A stretch of 27,496 nucleotides of DNA from Spirogloea muscicola (lineage: Eukaryota > Streptophyta > Zygnematophyceae > Spirogloeales > Spirogloeaceae), in the NCBI GenBank assembly GCA_009602725.1, contig WELB01000012.1:464035-491530 (forward strand), given 5' to 3'. This document shows positions 18,914-27,496 of this stretch, piece after piece (the first letter of the stretch is position 1; the number at the start of each line of letters is the position of its first letter). Below the pieces are notes generated by a model. It was not told the origin of the DNA. It worked only from the letters and a program-made list of their open reading frames with translations, and searched no databases. A program made the position numbers and the translations under genes.

Positions 18914-21900
18914 ATGGCTATCCTTCTCCTCGCCCTGTGCCTGGCGACGGCAGTGTTCGAAGCAGCTGCAGCCAGATCAGGTCAATCGGCTGACAGACTC
19001 CGCTGAAAATTCTTGATCAGCTGGATGCTAAGCCAAGGCAGCGCTTGAAGCTTAACATACTGGTCATGGAGAATAGAGAATCACTCTCTTCACGCAGAAT
19101 ATCATGTGCAGCTGGACAGGGGCCTGATGTAGTCTTCCTTCTCTTCCGTCGGGCTGAGCAGTGTATCTCACGCCTGTGCTGCCGAGTGTAGGGTCGCGAA
19201 TCTGGACCGCAGCATCCTCCCGACACAGCATCAGCCCTGAGCATCTGGTGAATTGCCACTGAAGCAGGGCAGGCCCTGCATTGCCTAAGCTTGCAAAGGC
19301 GGATGGGACTATTCGTATACCTGTTACTGCATCCGATGGAAGGCGCACAAAGCTTTGCAGACTGCTTAGCTAGCCCCAGGTCACAGCAACATGTTTATGG
19401 CACGCGCTGTCCTAGGTGCTATTCATCAAGTAGATTAACTGGCCTCCCAATTTTTCTTCCTCTACTTCTCCACCCCACCCCCACATCTCACTCTCTTCCC
19501 CCGCTTCTGACGTCGACATCCACCTCCTCCTTAATGGGCAGTCATGCTTATACTAATTCTCATGTCTTCACGGGATATTTTCCTTGTTGTCTTAGGAGCC
19601 AAGGCTGCAGGGAAAGGGAAGGGCTTTAAGCAGTTCAAAGCTCAAGGCGCTGAGGTATTGTTCTTTAGTCGCCTTGCCGCCCATAGTATCAGAGTGGTAT
19701 CATTTCAGAGAGCTAAAATGCCTGAAAAACTTCATAATGCGTCAATGTCTAGCTTGTCTAGCTGTTCTCCCTATGCATATTCTGCTGGTTGCGGTGATGG
19801 TTGCAGAGTCAGAATGAGCTAGAAGTAAGTCCAGAATTGACAAGCCATGCAAGAGTAGACCAGCTGCGCACAGACGTCAAAACTGCTGACTCTTCTGTTG
19901 ATATGAAAGTTTGGAGCTGCTCCACGTGGAGTCCCCAAGCTCGCCATTCCAAACTGTTACTTATGATGCTGAGTCTTCATGGAAGTCTGCCATCGACAGA
20001 ACGCAGGTATTGCTGTGGTGGCACCTTCAACTGCATAGTTGAGGGTTCGCTTCGTCCAAATACGTTGCTCTGACTTGAATATGCCGTAGACCAGGTTTGA
20101 TGGTGGCCCAGCACTATCATTACGAATCTTGTCAGCAGACATTTCATCCTGCCTTATTTGCTCTTTATTTGCTGCCAGTGGCATGATAGGTCACTGGTGG
20201 TGCAAGTAGTGATGCAGCTCGAGTGAAACCTTTTAAATTCCTTCTCTTTGTCTGCTGCAGGCTCGGGCAGACTCGACAAATCAGCTGCTCTCATCTTTGT
20301 GGCAAGCTGACACACCTTCGTCATCTTCTCAGCTTGTTAAGTCACAACCCCTTGCCTTTGAAGAAGTGGCAATTCCAGGATATGCACAAGGCTTGGCGGA
20401 CTTCTATGTGAATCTTCAGATTGGTACACCGCCACAGGTATGCTACTTTGCTTGAAATGCTGTTTCCCCTTGGGCTTGATGATGATCTCCTTGTGTACAA
20501 TCGCATCTTACCCCTGTGGTTTTTTGCTGCAGGATGTTCAATTGGTGGTCGACACAGGAAGTGACCTTGTCTGGTCACAGGTCAGTATTGAGGTGTACCG
20601 CTGTGTTCTGCTAGAGATCAGATGTAAGGAGTGCTAGGTTTTGCTGATAATGAGAAGTCTGGTGTATGCATACTGAAGTGGCAGCACCCTCACAAGGCTC
20701 CTCTTCCATTCCGCAGTGCAAGCCTTGTGGGGACTGCGACTTTCAACAAGTACCTCCATTTGACCCGTCCAAGTCGTCAACCTTCAGCACAGAGGACTGC
20801 GCTAGCCCTTTCTGTGCAGATCTCTTACAGTCAGGCTTTAGCACCTCGGCAAACGAATGTGCTGCAAATAGCACAGCTGCCTGTCACTACAATATAGTGT
20901 ATGGAGACGAGACCAGCACAGAGGGGACTCTGGCCATGGAAACTATCAGCTTGCAAGATAACGAAGGCAAGCACCATGAGTTGCGGCTTACCTTAGGCTG
21001 CAGTAACAGTAGCCAGACAACGTTCTCCAAGGTCGGAGGGATCCTGGGCCTCAGTCTCAGCAAAATATCTTTTGCTGGTCAGGTGATCTCCTTTCTGTTG
21101 ACCTCTGTATGATACTTTGTGGAACATGTCTCCATGTTCAGCTTCCATCTATGTCATTGCAAGCTGTTGGGCAAGTCTGTCAAGCTGGGACCTCTACGTT
21201 GCTCTTCATTAGTGCTTCCTTGATCCTTCATTTCAGAAAGTTTGGATGCACTGTGCCATCGTCATAGCTGCTCGTGCATGATTTTCAATGTCTAGCGATT
21301 ATACAGATGGCGCAAGTCACTGGAGAGCATTTCACAACATGCCTGACAACCAGAGATGCAAACTTGACCAACACCGGTCTCCTTATACTCGGCGACCCAT
21401 CTGTTGATGAGATGAGGTTGGACTATGTGCCCCTCAGCGTTCCAACTGGTTCAAGTCCCCTTAACCCCTTCTACAGTGTACAAGTCAGTGGCTTGGCCCT
21501 AGGAACTACTCCAGTCTTCGTGGCTCCTTCGTCCTGGGATCACATCATCTTTGACACAGGCTCCACCTTCTCATCAATCTCACCGGAGGTTTTTGACGCA
21601 CTCGTTGCGAGCCTGGCCAGCTTTGGAGCACCTTTCAAATCTCCAAGCTACATTCAAGACGGGATGGTTGTCTGCTACCCAGTACCATCAACCTCCCAAT
21701 CGGAATTCGACTTCAGGTTCCCGCCCCTTGTATTCCGCTTCACTGGCTCAACGGGGCCCTTCATTTCCTCTGGTCAGCAATACGTCTTCCGAAAGGATGC
21801 TCAGACTGCATGCCTCGGGCTCATCCGTGGTTTCCCTGGCGTCAACATCGTTGGAAACATCCAACAGCAGAATGTTCTCATGGTTTGGGATCAAGCTAGA

Positions 21901-22611
21901 GGCCGAATCGGCTGGGCTCCCAAGATATGCCAGTCTAATTCTGCTACTTCTCAGTCTCCCGCCTACCCCCCTGATCTCACGCCACTTGCTGGGAACACTC
22001 CTAGCTCTGCGCCAGCATTTCAAGCACCAATGGCGTCAAAGTCCTGGCCAGCGTCACCTTCAGCAGCTCCGAACTTTCTTCCCTCTCCACCCTGGCCTTG
22101 GCCTGTGAACAGAGCAGCGGAGCCATCCCCTGCCCCCTCATTGCCGCCGCGCCCTCAGCACCCTGCAGGACTCCCGCCCTTGGCCATGCTTCCCCCACTT
22201 CCTCACGTGACCCTTGCCTCGGCCCCACAGCCCGCGGAGCCGCCTCACCAGTATGCCACTGGCCCGGCAGAGTACTCTGCCCCGGCCCCTCTCCTCAGGC
22301 CTGCCATGCAGCCCGATGCTGCACCCTCCGTAGCTCACGCGACTACTTCCACGCTGTCAAATGCTGAACCTCCGACCTCCTGGCTTGCCCAGGCTCCCTG
22401 GCCACCCAAGGCTGATGCTCCAGCATCGCCGCAGTCCCAGGATACGCGGACAGCCACCCAACCGAGTCCAAGTCCGAAAAGAGTGAGCGGCCACCACCAG
22501 CCCCTCCTGCCAGGCCGTGTCATTGGCCACCATCATCCACTGCCATCCAATAGGGTGCCTGGTCACCATCCTCCAGGGCCTGGCAATAGAGTGCTTGGCC
22601 ACCACGCTTAG
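18914..22611 (+). CDS. Nepenthesin-type A1 aspartic protease with Pro-rich, His-repeat C-terminus, 7 exons
   Basis: Exons 18914-18980, 19596-19654, 19807-19824 (only 18 bases), 20261-20437, 20533-20580, 20717-21082 and 21307-22611 join in frame to 679 residues. The start at 18914 gives a signal peptide (MAILLLALCLATAVFEAAAA), so the product is secretory. A basic pro-segment follows, then YVNLQIGTPPQ and the first active site DTGSDLVW (Asp114). The nepenthesin-type Cys insert is CKPCGDC ... FDPSKSST ... C. The flap region has CHYNIVYGD. The second active site is FDTGSTFSSI (Asp328), where plant enzymes usually have D-S/T-G-T. VNIVGNIQQQ closes the fold near residue 453. The remaining 226 residues are rich in Pro, Ser and Ala and end in 12-residue repeats of RVxGHH. 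An in-frame ATG at 18806 would add 36 residues and bury the signal peptide, so it is less likely. Confidence 0.92.
22480..22608 (+). repeat. 36-bp coding tandem repeat (RVxGHH units)
   Basis: Three and a half units of 36 bases encode RVSGHHQPLLPG, RVIGHHHPLPSN, RVPGHHPPGPGN and RVLGHHA at the extreme C-terminus of the aspartic protease. Arg, Val, Gly and the His pair are constant, while the prolines shift. The bases differ between units, so the amino-acid pattern seems to be held by selection. Confidence 0.9.
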
Positions 22612-23140
22612 ATTTCCTGCGACCAGTAGGTGCCAAACCGCCAGTGGTCAATGCCTGCCTTGATCATTCAGACAAGTACTTGCACCTGCTTTAGCCAAGC
22701 CTCTGCTCTGGGGCATTGTAACTCCTAAACTGTGTCCTCGATGAGCTTGCCGCAATTTGACAAGCTGCTATACTCCAGATCGTCAAGACTCGTGGCAAAT
22801 GAGGGTCACTCTAATAAGAAGTCAATTTTGTTATCTCCTCACGTCAATCACCCTTGACAAGGCTGCCAAAAATGACGCAGCCCGGCTGGAAAGGGGCTGA
22901 ATCGAAGCATGGTTAGGGGGGAGAGAGAGAGATGTGTCTCTTGTGCTGGAAGACTCCAGGCACATCTAGCAGTTGGTTGGTGGGCTCATAGCATTGACTT
23001 CAATCTGGTTGCCGCAGTTGCTGAGGTCAAGCAGGCCATGTCACTGTACTCAAGCAGGGCCATGTGCAACTACAGGCGGGGTTTCACCTACTGCAGCGTG
23101 TGCTTGTTGGTGTGGACATGCTGCGTATCGGTGTCCTCGC
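22612..23140. other. 3' flank of the protease, no gene recognised
   Basis: It holds the protease 3' untranslated region and a GAGAGAGAGA run near 22921. Short frames between 22970 and 23140 on both strands (for example EDTDTQHVHTNKHTLQ on -) may belong to the end of the unassigned minus-strand gene. Confidence 0.3.
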
Positions 23141-23146
23141 CCTACA

Positions 23147-24232
23147 TTAGGCGGGGTGGATCCTGCTCGCCTTCTTTGACATCCTCTCTGCAGCGACTAC
23201 CACGCGCCACTCGTCCTCCTTCAGCTGGTTGACGTACTGCGTTTTGATCCTCTGCTTGTCCACCTCATGGATGTGTGCCACGTTGCTGAGGCGATCGCCT
23301 CCAGCGAAGTATCCAACTGCTGCACCATGTAAGCCATGCTTCAAGCGCCAGGAGAAAAAGGCTCCCTTGCTAAGAGCTGGCCATTCTCGTCGTCCTCAGG
23401 CAATGCCTGTTGCTCTGCTTCCAAGGCAGGACTGTGCTCGGCAACAAGCTCATTACTTCTTTTTGTGGGGCCACTGGCCCATATGGTCCGGCCTGTATGG
23501 GACCAGTGTAAAGTCTGTGGACCAATAAGCAAGCAATGCCAGCTCCGCCATGCTATCACTGCCGAGGATCTGCATCTTCATGGGGGCCGCCACATGTGCA
23601 CCCTGGTGGCCACCTCCCATAAGCCCTCTCTCTGTGGAAGCTCCCAGGAAGGCGTGAATACGCAGAAGCAGCCACAGAATCCAAGCACGAATGATCACAA
23701 TCTACCATGGTCAGGAAGAGGATTGGCTGCCTTCAGGATCGTTGGCGAATATGCATACATCTGGTGCAGCCAAGGCAGCAGGATCTCGGTGCGGCGCCTC
23801 TTCAGTGCAAGGAGCAGTGCTAGAGCTTTTGCAGCCATCAAATGGTGGTCGAGCCAGCGACCAGGCCGCTTACGGCGTGCGAGCTTCCACCAAGAGCGGG
23901 CCTGGTCATGAGTATGTGCGTGAGCTCAACCGTGGGGGTGACAATGGCGGCTGCGGGCAGACAGGGAGCCCATTTGCAAGCTGACGGGAGTGTGCACAAG
24001 CGAGGAGGCCCAAGTGGCGGAGACCTACGCACCCGTCATACAGAGACAGCTGAGTGCACCCTCCAAGGCCTGCCGCCAACATTCGCAGTGAAGACCAGGG
24101 ACGCCTTGCGCCCGTTAAATCGCTGCTACAGTCGGCGCCACCGCCGCAGCCTGTGGCACCAAGATCGGCGGGGAGACGCTCCCCTGGAGGCGCCGCAGGG
24201 TGGCCATGGAGACCTCGTTGGCCAGCGCGGCG
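23147..24232 (-). CDS. Unassigned multi-exon gene, divergent from TIM8 (tentative)
   Basis: Several minus-strand segments look coding but match no family I know. A possible start at about 24208 reads MATLRRLQGSVSPPILVPQA. About 23700-23865 reads LMAAKALALLLALKRRRTEI and LHQMYAYSPTILKAANPLPD. The next segment (after a CTTCCACAG acceptor near 23644, phase 1) reads HVAAPMKMQILGSDSMAELA. About 23341-23460 reads HSPALEAEQQALPEDDENGQ. About 23147-23330 reads LSNVAHIHEVDKQRIKTQYV and LKEDEWRVVVAAERM, ending in TAA. The splice chain is only partly consistent, so exon limits are rough. It may be a real gene with helical segments, or a decayed one. Confidence 0.4.
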
Positions 24233-24545
24233 CCACCGCCGCCGCCGCCGACGCCGATCCGGGCGGCCGCAGAGCCGCGGGCTCGGCTGCGCTCGGCTGC
24301 GCCCACGCCGCCAGTGCGGCGCCTCTCGAGGCGCAAGCTGGCGGCTCCGCCGCCGCCGCCGCCATGGCTGCAGGCCAGGCGCCTGAGTAATAAACCCCGC
24401 CCATATCCCTGGCGCGCTGCCGCGGGGCTGCCCATCGCCTCCAGCGCCGCCGGCAGCCGCGCCGCTGCCCGCGGGGCGCAGGCCGTGCCTGGCTTGCCGA
24501 CGAGGGAGGCCGCTTCTGTGCTAGACAGACGAGAGGGCGGCGGCA
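24120..24545. promoter_or_regulatory. GC-rich island, possible bidirectional promoter
   Basis: Rich in CGCC/GCCGCC runs (24235-24250, 24347-24365), it lies between the TIM8 start (+, 24604) and the possible first exon of the unassigned gene (-, near 24208). The arrangement suggests a shared promoter; no motif proves it. Confidence 0.4.
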
Positions 24546-24603
24546 GGGCTTCACGCTGCGCCGCCTGCCTCCGTGTGCGGCGAGCCCGGCCCGCCGCCCT
24601 CTG

Positions 24604-25114
24604 ATGGACGCCTCCTCGCCGGCCGTCAACTTCGAGCTCCAGCAGTTCCTCGAGGTGGGCTGGGCTGCCATAGCCCATGTGCAGTGCCGCGCATCCGAAG
24701 CTCCTGCGCTCGACCTTCCTGTTTGGCTCCAACTTCTCACCAAGTGACCGACTGAGCGGCTTAAGTCTTGCGATCCCACCAATACAAAGCTTTACCTGGG
24801 TCTATCAACACGGCAGACTACGCAAGGCTGAGGTGCTCATGTCCAGACTGACGTTGCCCAGTTGGAGGTGCGCCGAGCTCACAACCTCGTCAGTGTGCAT
24901 GTCTGGTGGGTTCGACACACAGCAAGAGAAGCAGAAGGCGATGCTGAACGAGCTCGTGGCCAAGCTGACAGACGTGTGCTGGGACAAGTGCATCAGCGGT
25001 GCGCCCGGCAGCAAGTTCAGCAGCAACGAGGCCAGCTGCCTATCCAACTGCGCTCAGCGCTTCTTGGAGACCAGCTCCATCATCCTGCGGCGCTTTGAGA
25101 GCATGCAGAGGTAG
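24604..25114 (+). CDS. TIM8: Mitochondrial import chaperone TIM8, 2 exons
   Basis: Exon 1 (24604-24654) gives MDASSPAVNFELQQFLE. The intron is 24655-24922 (GT...AG). Exon 2 (24923-25114) starts QEKQKAMLNELVAKLTD and ends at TAG. The join is phase 0 and gives 80 residues, the usual size for small TIMs. The twin CX3C motif is CWDKC and CLSNC with 15 residues between (ISGAPGSKFSSNEAS), so both intramolecular disulfides can form. APGSKFSS between the motifs is typical of TIM8. With TIM13 it escorts hydrophobic precursors across the mitochondrial intermembrane space; it is imported and oxidised there without a cleaved presequence. No damage is seen. A GC-rich island precedes it. Confidence 0.95.
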
Positions 25115-25332
25115 TCTGCGACCAAGCTCCGCCTCCATGGCCATTGGTTTTGGAGCTCTCCTTCCGATACGCCGTGGATGGCATCAAGGAAGTCGTTGAG
25201 CTGCCCGTTGATGCCTGTTCACAATGGTATTTGAGCTCTTGGTTGGCCTCCAATTTTGCAAGCCTTGGAAGTCAGAGCAACCAAACCTTGCTTCCTTTCT
25301 AAGTCAGTAGGCTTGTTATGATGGCAAGCCCT

Positions 25333-25765
25333 TGTGCAACAGGCAGATGACTTTACCAGCAAATCCAATATCAGCAACGGTGCCTCCTCATGTCTGCTAG
25401 ACATGTGTGGAGATCTGCAGCAGTGAAACTGTGACTGCTCGGAGGAAGCAAGTCTGAAACTGGATGTGCTATAACCCATCAGTGTGCAACAGGTAGATGG
25501 GGTTACCAGCAATTCGACATCAGCAATGCTCGTGTGCTAGAAATATGTGGAGTTCTGCAGTAGGGGGGTTGAGACCTCCTCGTGGAAGCAAGTCTGACAG
25601 TCGATGTGCTATACTCCAGTGTGCAACAGGTAGATGAGGTAACCAGCAGTTTGACATCAGCAATGATGCCTGCTCGTGTCTGCTAGGGCTGTGGGGAGAG
25701 TCGCAGAAGGGGAATAGTAACCTCCTCGTGAAAGCAAGTCTGACAGGCTCTGTCAGTCTGATAAG
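25333..25765 (+). repeat. Tandem repeat, three units of about 140 bp
   Basis: Units begin TGTGCAACAG at 25333, 25483 and 25620. Each holds GTTACCAGCA/GTAACCAGCA or a variant, ATCAGCAA, a GTGTGCTAG or GTCTGCTAG segment, and AAGCAAGTCTGA near the end. Unit lengths are about 150, 137 and 143 bases. Units are diverged, so this is an old small satellite just downstream of TIM8. No coding meaning is visible. Confidence 0.8.
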
Positions 25766-25769
25766 GAAA

Positions 25770-26550
25770 GTGAGGTGGACACTCACGGAAATGCACAAGG
25801 CAAGGTCAGCATTGGCTTTTGTGAGGGTTGCAAGTCAGGTCACAGAACATGCACGATCTGCTGTACCACTGTTGCATCAGTGCTCGAGCCACTCCTGCCA
25901 CCTGTGCTGCTCCAAAACGATTACTATCTCAGGTAGCCCAACAGTCGTGCAGCAGTGAAGGGTGGTGCCACTGCAGAGAAGGCCATTTGACAGGCCTTGA
26001 ATTATGGCAGGAATTTTTATTGGCAAGGCAGTGGTACAGTCAATAGGACTAACATCAAAATAATGTAGGTCTCAGGCCACAATGGCCAATGTGACCCAAT
26101 GTTCCACAAGGGCTAGATGACCTGCTCCCAAGAAGTGTTTCCTCCCTTGTCCAAATCAAAAAGGGTGCAGACGAGCCAGTCCGAGCAGTCCTGTCGGCCA
26201 AATTTCTCACTCTTGCTAAAGCTGCCCTTGCGTCGCCAACTCGCAGCATTGTTAACACGTACCTCTTGCTAAATCTGTACCGTACCAACAGGACGTGGTC
26301 TTGTTCGAGGGCAGCATAGCAGCTAGGGCGCCTACTCCAAGGACTCTACATCCAGTTGCAGAAGACTGCTGCCTCGCAGATTTTGATGCTCCGTGTCAAA
26401 CTTGCAGCTACGAAGCACTGTGTTGAGCTGCTCGGACGCTGTTCAGCCCCATTTGGCTTGCCTGCAAAATTTGCACTGCCTGCATGTATGGATTGGCAAT
26501 GCGGGTCAGTGACTGGGCCACTTGGCCCTTGAGCCACTTTGGCCATACTT
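25770..26550. other. No gene recognised
   Basis: About 780 bases with only short frames and no motif. It may include the outer part of the LTR that starts to match its partner at about 26551. Confidence 0.4.
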
Positions 26551-26792
26551 GCTTGCGCCCCATGGTGAGACAGCTACCAAGCTGCTGACCCTCAGTAGAG
26601 TAACCTCCTTCTGGCGGTGCCTCAGGGTAATACTTCTGCTGGGCTGTGTGCGCGTGTATTTGCTGCGTGCGCTGGCGCACTTTGTACCCAGCACTCTGCA
26701 CTCTGTAGGAGGGGTGTCCCTAAAACGTCCTATGTCCGAACCCCAACCACGTACTTACCCCTAACTGTGTGTAGAGGGGTAGGGTCGTTACA
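26551..26792 (+). repeat. LTR retrotransposon 5' LTR end (plus copy)
   Basis: It matches the reverse complement of 26874-27100 with clear similarity throughout (for example CTGACCCTCAGTAGAGTAAC against CTGACCCTCAGCAGAGTCAC). It ends GGGTCGTTACA directly before a primer-binding site, so this is the inner end of a 5' LTR. The outer TG end is not located. Confidence 0.65.
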
Positions 26793-26806
26793 TTGGTATC
26801 AGAAGG
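26793..26806 (+). other. tRNA primer-binding site
   Basis: TTGGTATCAGA begins one base after the LTR-like end. TGGTATCAGAGC is the site complementary to the 3' end of initiator tRNA-Met used by most plant LTR elements; here the match weakens after AGA. Confidence 0.7.
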
Positions 26807-26860
26807 AACCTTGCACTGTCAGCCGTATCATAGAGAACGAGGCCAGCCAGATACGAGGGC

Positions 26861-26873
26861 ACCTCTGATACCA
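26861..26873 (-). other. tRNA primer-binding site, opposite orientation
   Basis: On the minus strand TGGTATCAGAGGT follows the LTR end CGTCACA. The same initiator tRNA-Met type site as at 26793, facing it across about 55 bases. Confidence 0.7.
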
Positions 26874-27100
26874 TGTGACGAGCCCACTCCTACACATAGA
26901 CTTAGGGGTTAGTACGTCCTCGTTGGAGTTCGGACGTATGAGGCTCTAGGGACAACCCTTCTACGAAGTGACTTGCCAGCGCATGCAGCGCATACACGCG
27001 CACACCGTGCAGCGGAGGTCTTATCCTGATGCACCGCCAGAAGATGGTGACTCTGCTGAGGGTCAGCGACTTAGTAGCTGTCCCCACATGGGGCGCAGCC
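26874..27100 (-). repeat. LTR retrotransposon 5' LTR end (minus copy)
   Basis: The inverted partner of 26551-26792, roughly 75-80% alike by eye, ending CGTCACA before its primer-binding site. Both copies keep a related open frame (TATK-LTLSRVT-FWRC, then VRVY), probably by shared descent rather than protein function. Confidence 0.65.
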
Positions 27101-27134
27101 ATAGCACTTAGAAAGGAAGGGGCTGCTGATATCA

Positions 27135-27211
27135 AAAGAGCGGCTGTGAAAGCCAGCCAGATGCATACAGGTGTTCATGACGGAGCCACAGGCTAGACAG
27201 CCAGGGCGCTC
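27135..27211 (-). repeat. LINE 3' tail with hairpin
   Basis: Downstream (on -) of the last LINE stop codon. It contains the tail hairpin GGCTG (27142-27146), CAGCC (27154-27158), and runs up to the LTR copy. Confidence 0.65.
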
Positions 27212-27496
27212 TTAGTAACCCCGTGTCAGCAGTAGGAAGTCAGATGAGCTGAGGGGAGGAAGAGCAACCCCGCTGCGCAAGCCAGAGGCTGCTGCAAGGG
27301 CACGACCAGCGCGGCGATGCAAAGCAAGCGCTTGGGAACGCTGTAGCGACATAGACAAACGCATACGGTAGCAGGACACAAGACCCAAATGCACCGAGCA
27401 ACCGGGAAGGGCTGCACCCTGTTCCCGGCGCCGCTGGTCAGCTTGAGATGCCAGCAGCAAAAGTAACGAGGACCACCGACCCCCGTAACACCCATG
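27212..27496 (-). pseudogene. LINE ORF2 C-terminal end, cut by the window edge
   Basis: The minus-strand frame is open from the window end: GCYGGRWSSLLLLASQ (compare GALGARWLELLNQLSR in the first copy), then CYRMRLSMSLQRSQALALHR, AGRALAAASGL and SDFLLLTRGY with TAA at 27212-27214. This stretch has no break, so it shows the unshifted family C-terminus. Whether the full element is intact lies outside the window, so the label pseudogene is only a default. Confidence 0.75.

Noticed and set aside
19684-19712. AGTATCAGAGTGGTATCATT in the second intron of the protease, resembling a primer-binding site
   Set aside because: There is no LTR-like end before it and no similarity to 26551-27100; a chance match is likely.
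24115-24782. Long minus-strand Ala/Arg frames over the TIM8 island and first exon
   Set aside because: Low-complexity products of GC-rich sequence; only the possible MATLRRLQG start is kept, as a tentative exon.
24677-25114. A continuous frame through the TIM8 intron giving a longer protein
   Set aside because: The exon 1 join gives the exact TIM8 N-terminus and size; the upstream part of the long frame matches nothing.

Overview
The window is nuclear DNA of a green plant lineage, most likely a streptophyte alga or seedless plant. Host genes have short GT-AG introns. They encode plant-type families: a SABATH carboxyl methyltransferase, a GDS/DxxH PC-esterase of the TBL type, a nepenthesin-type A1 aspartic protease and mitochondrial TIM8. 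The species cannot be fixed from the sequence. Everything between the genes is debris of retroelements.

Layout: 1-5100 holds two LINE ORF2 C-terminal pieces and one bare LINE tail, with pyrimidine-rich 3' tail sequence. 5226-8253 is a GC-rich island and a SABATH methyltransferase on + with three reading-frame lesions. 8926-8975 is a hairpin between convergent genes. 9077 to about 11580 is the PC-esterase on -, whose 5' end runs into an assembly gap and a poly-A run. 11760-18300 is a repeat field: LINE tails on both strands, a broken Ty3/gypsy integrase, a perfect 125-bp inverted repeat, and a two-exon copy of the PC-esterase. 18914-22611 is an intact seven-exon aspartic protease with a long proline-rich, histidine-repeat C-terminus. 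23.1-24.2 kb on - looks like an unassigned multi-exon gene that shares a GC-rich island with TIM8 (24604-25114, +). 25333-25765 is a three-unit tandem repeat. 26551-27100 is a head-to-head pair of LTR ends with primer-binding sites. The window ends inside another LINE.

The host genes show no operon-like relationship. The strongest theme outside them is one LINE family whose extreme C-terminus (a SDLHxLTRGY-stop signature) and hairpin-bearing 3' tail are scattered about ten times on both strands, often as inverted pairs. The aspartic protease reads through seven exons without error, so base quality is good at least there. That makes the frameshifts in the SABATH gene, the second PC-esterase copy and the transposon remnants more likely to be real decay than sequencing noise.
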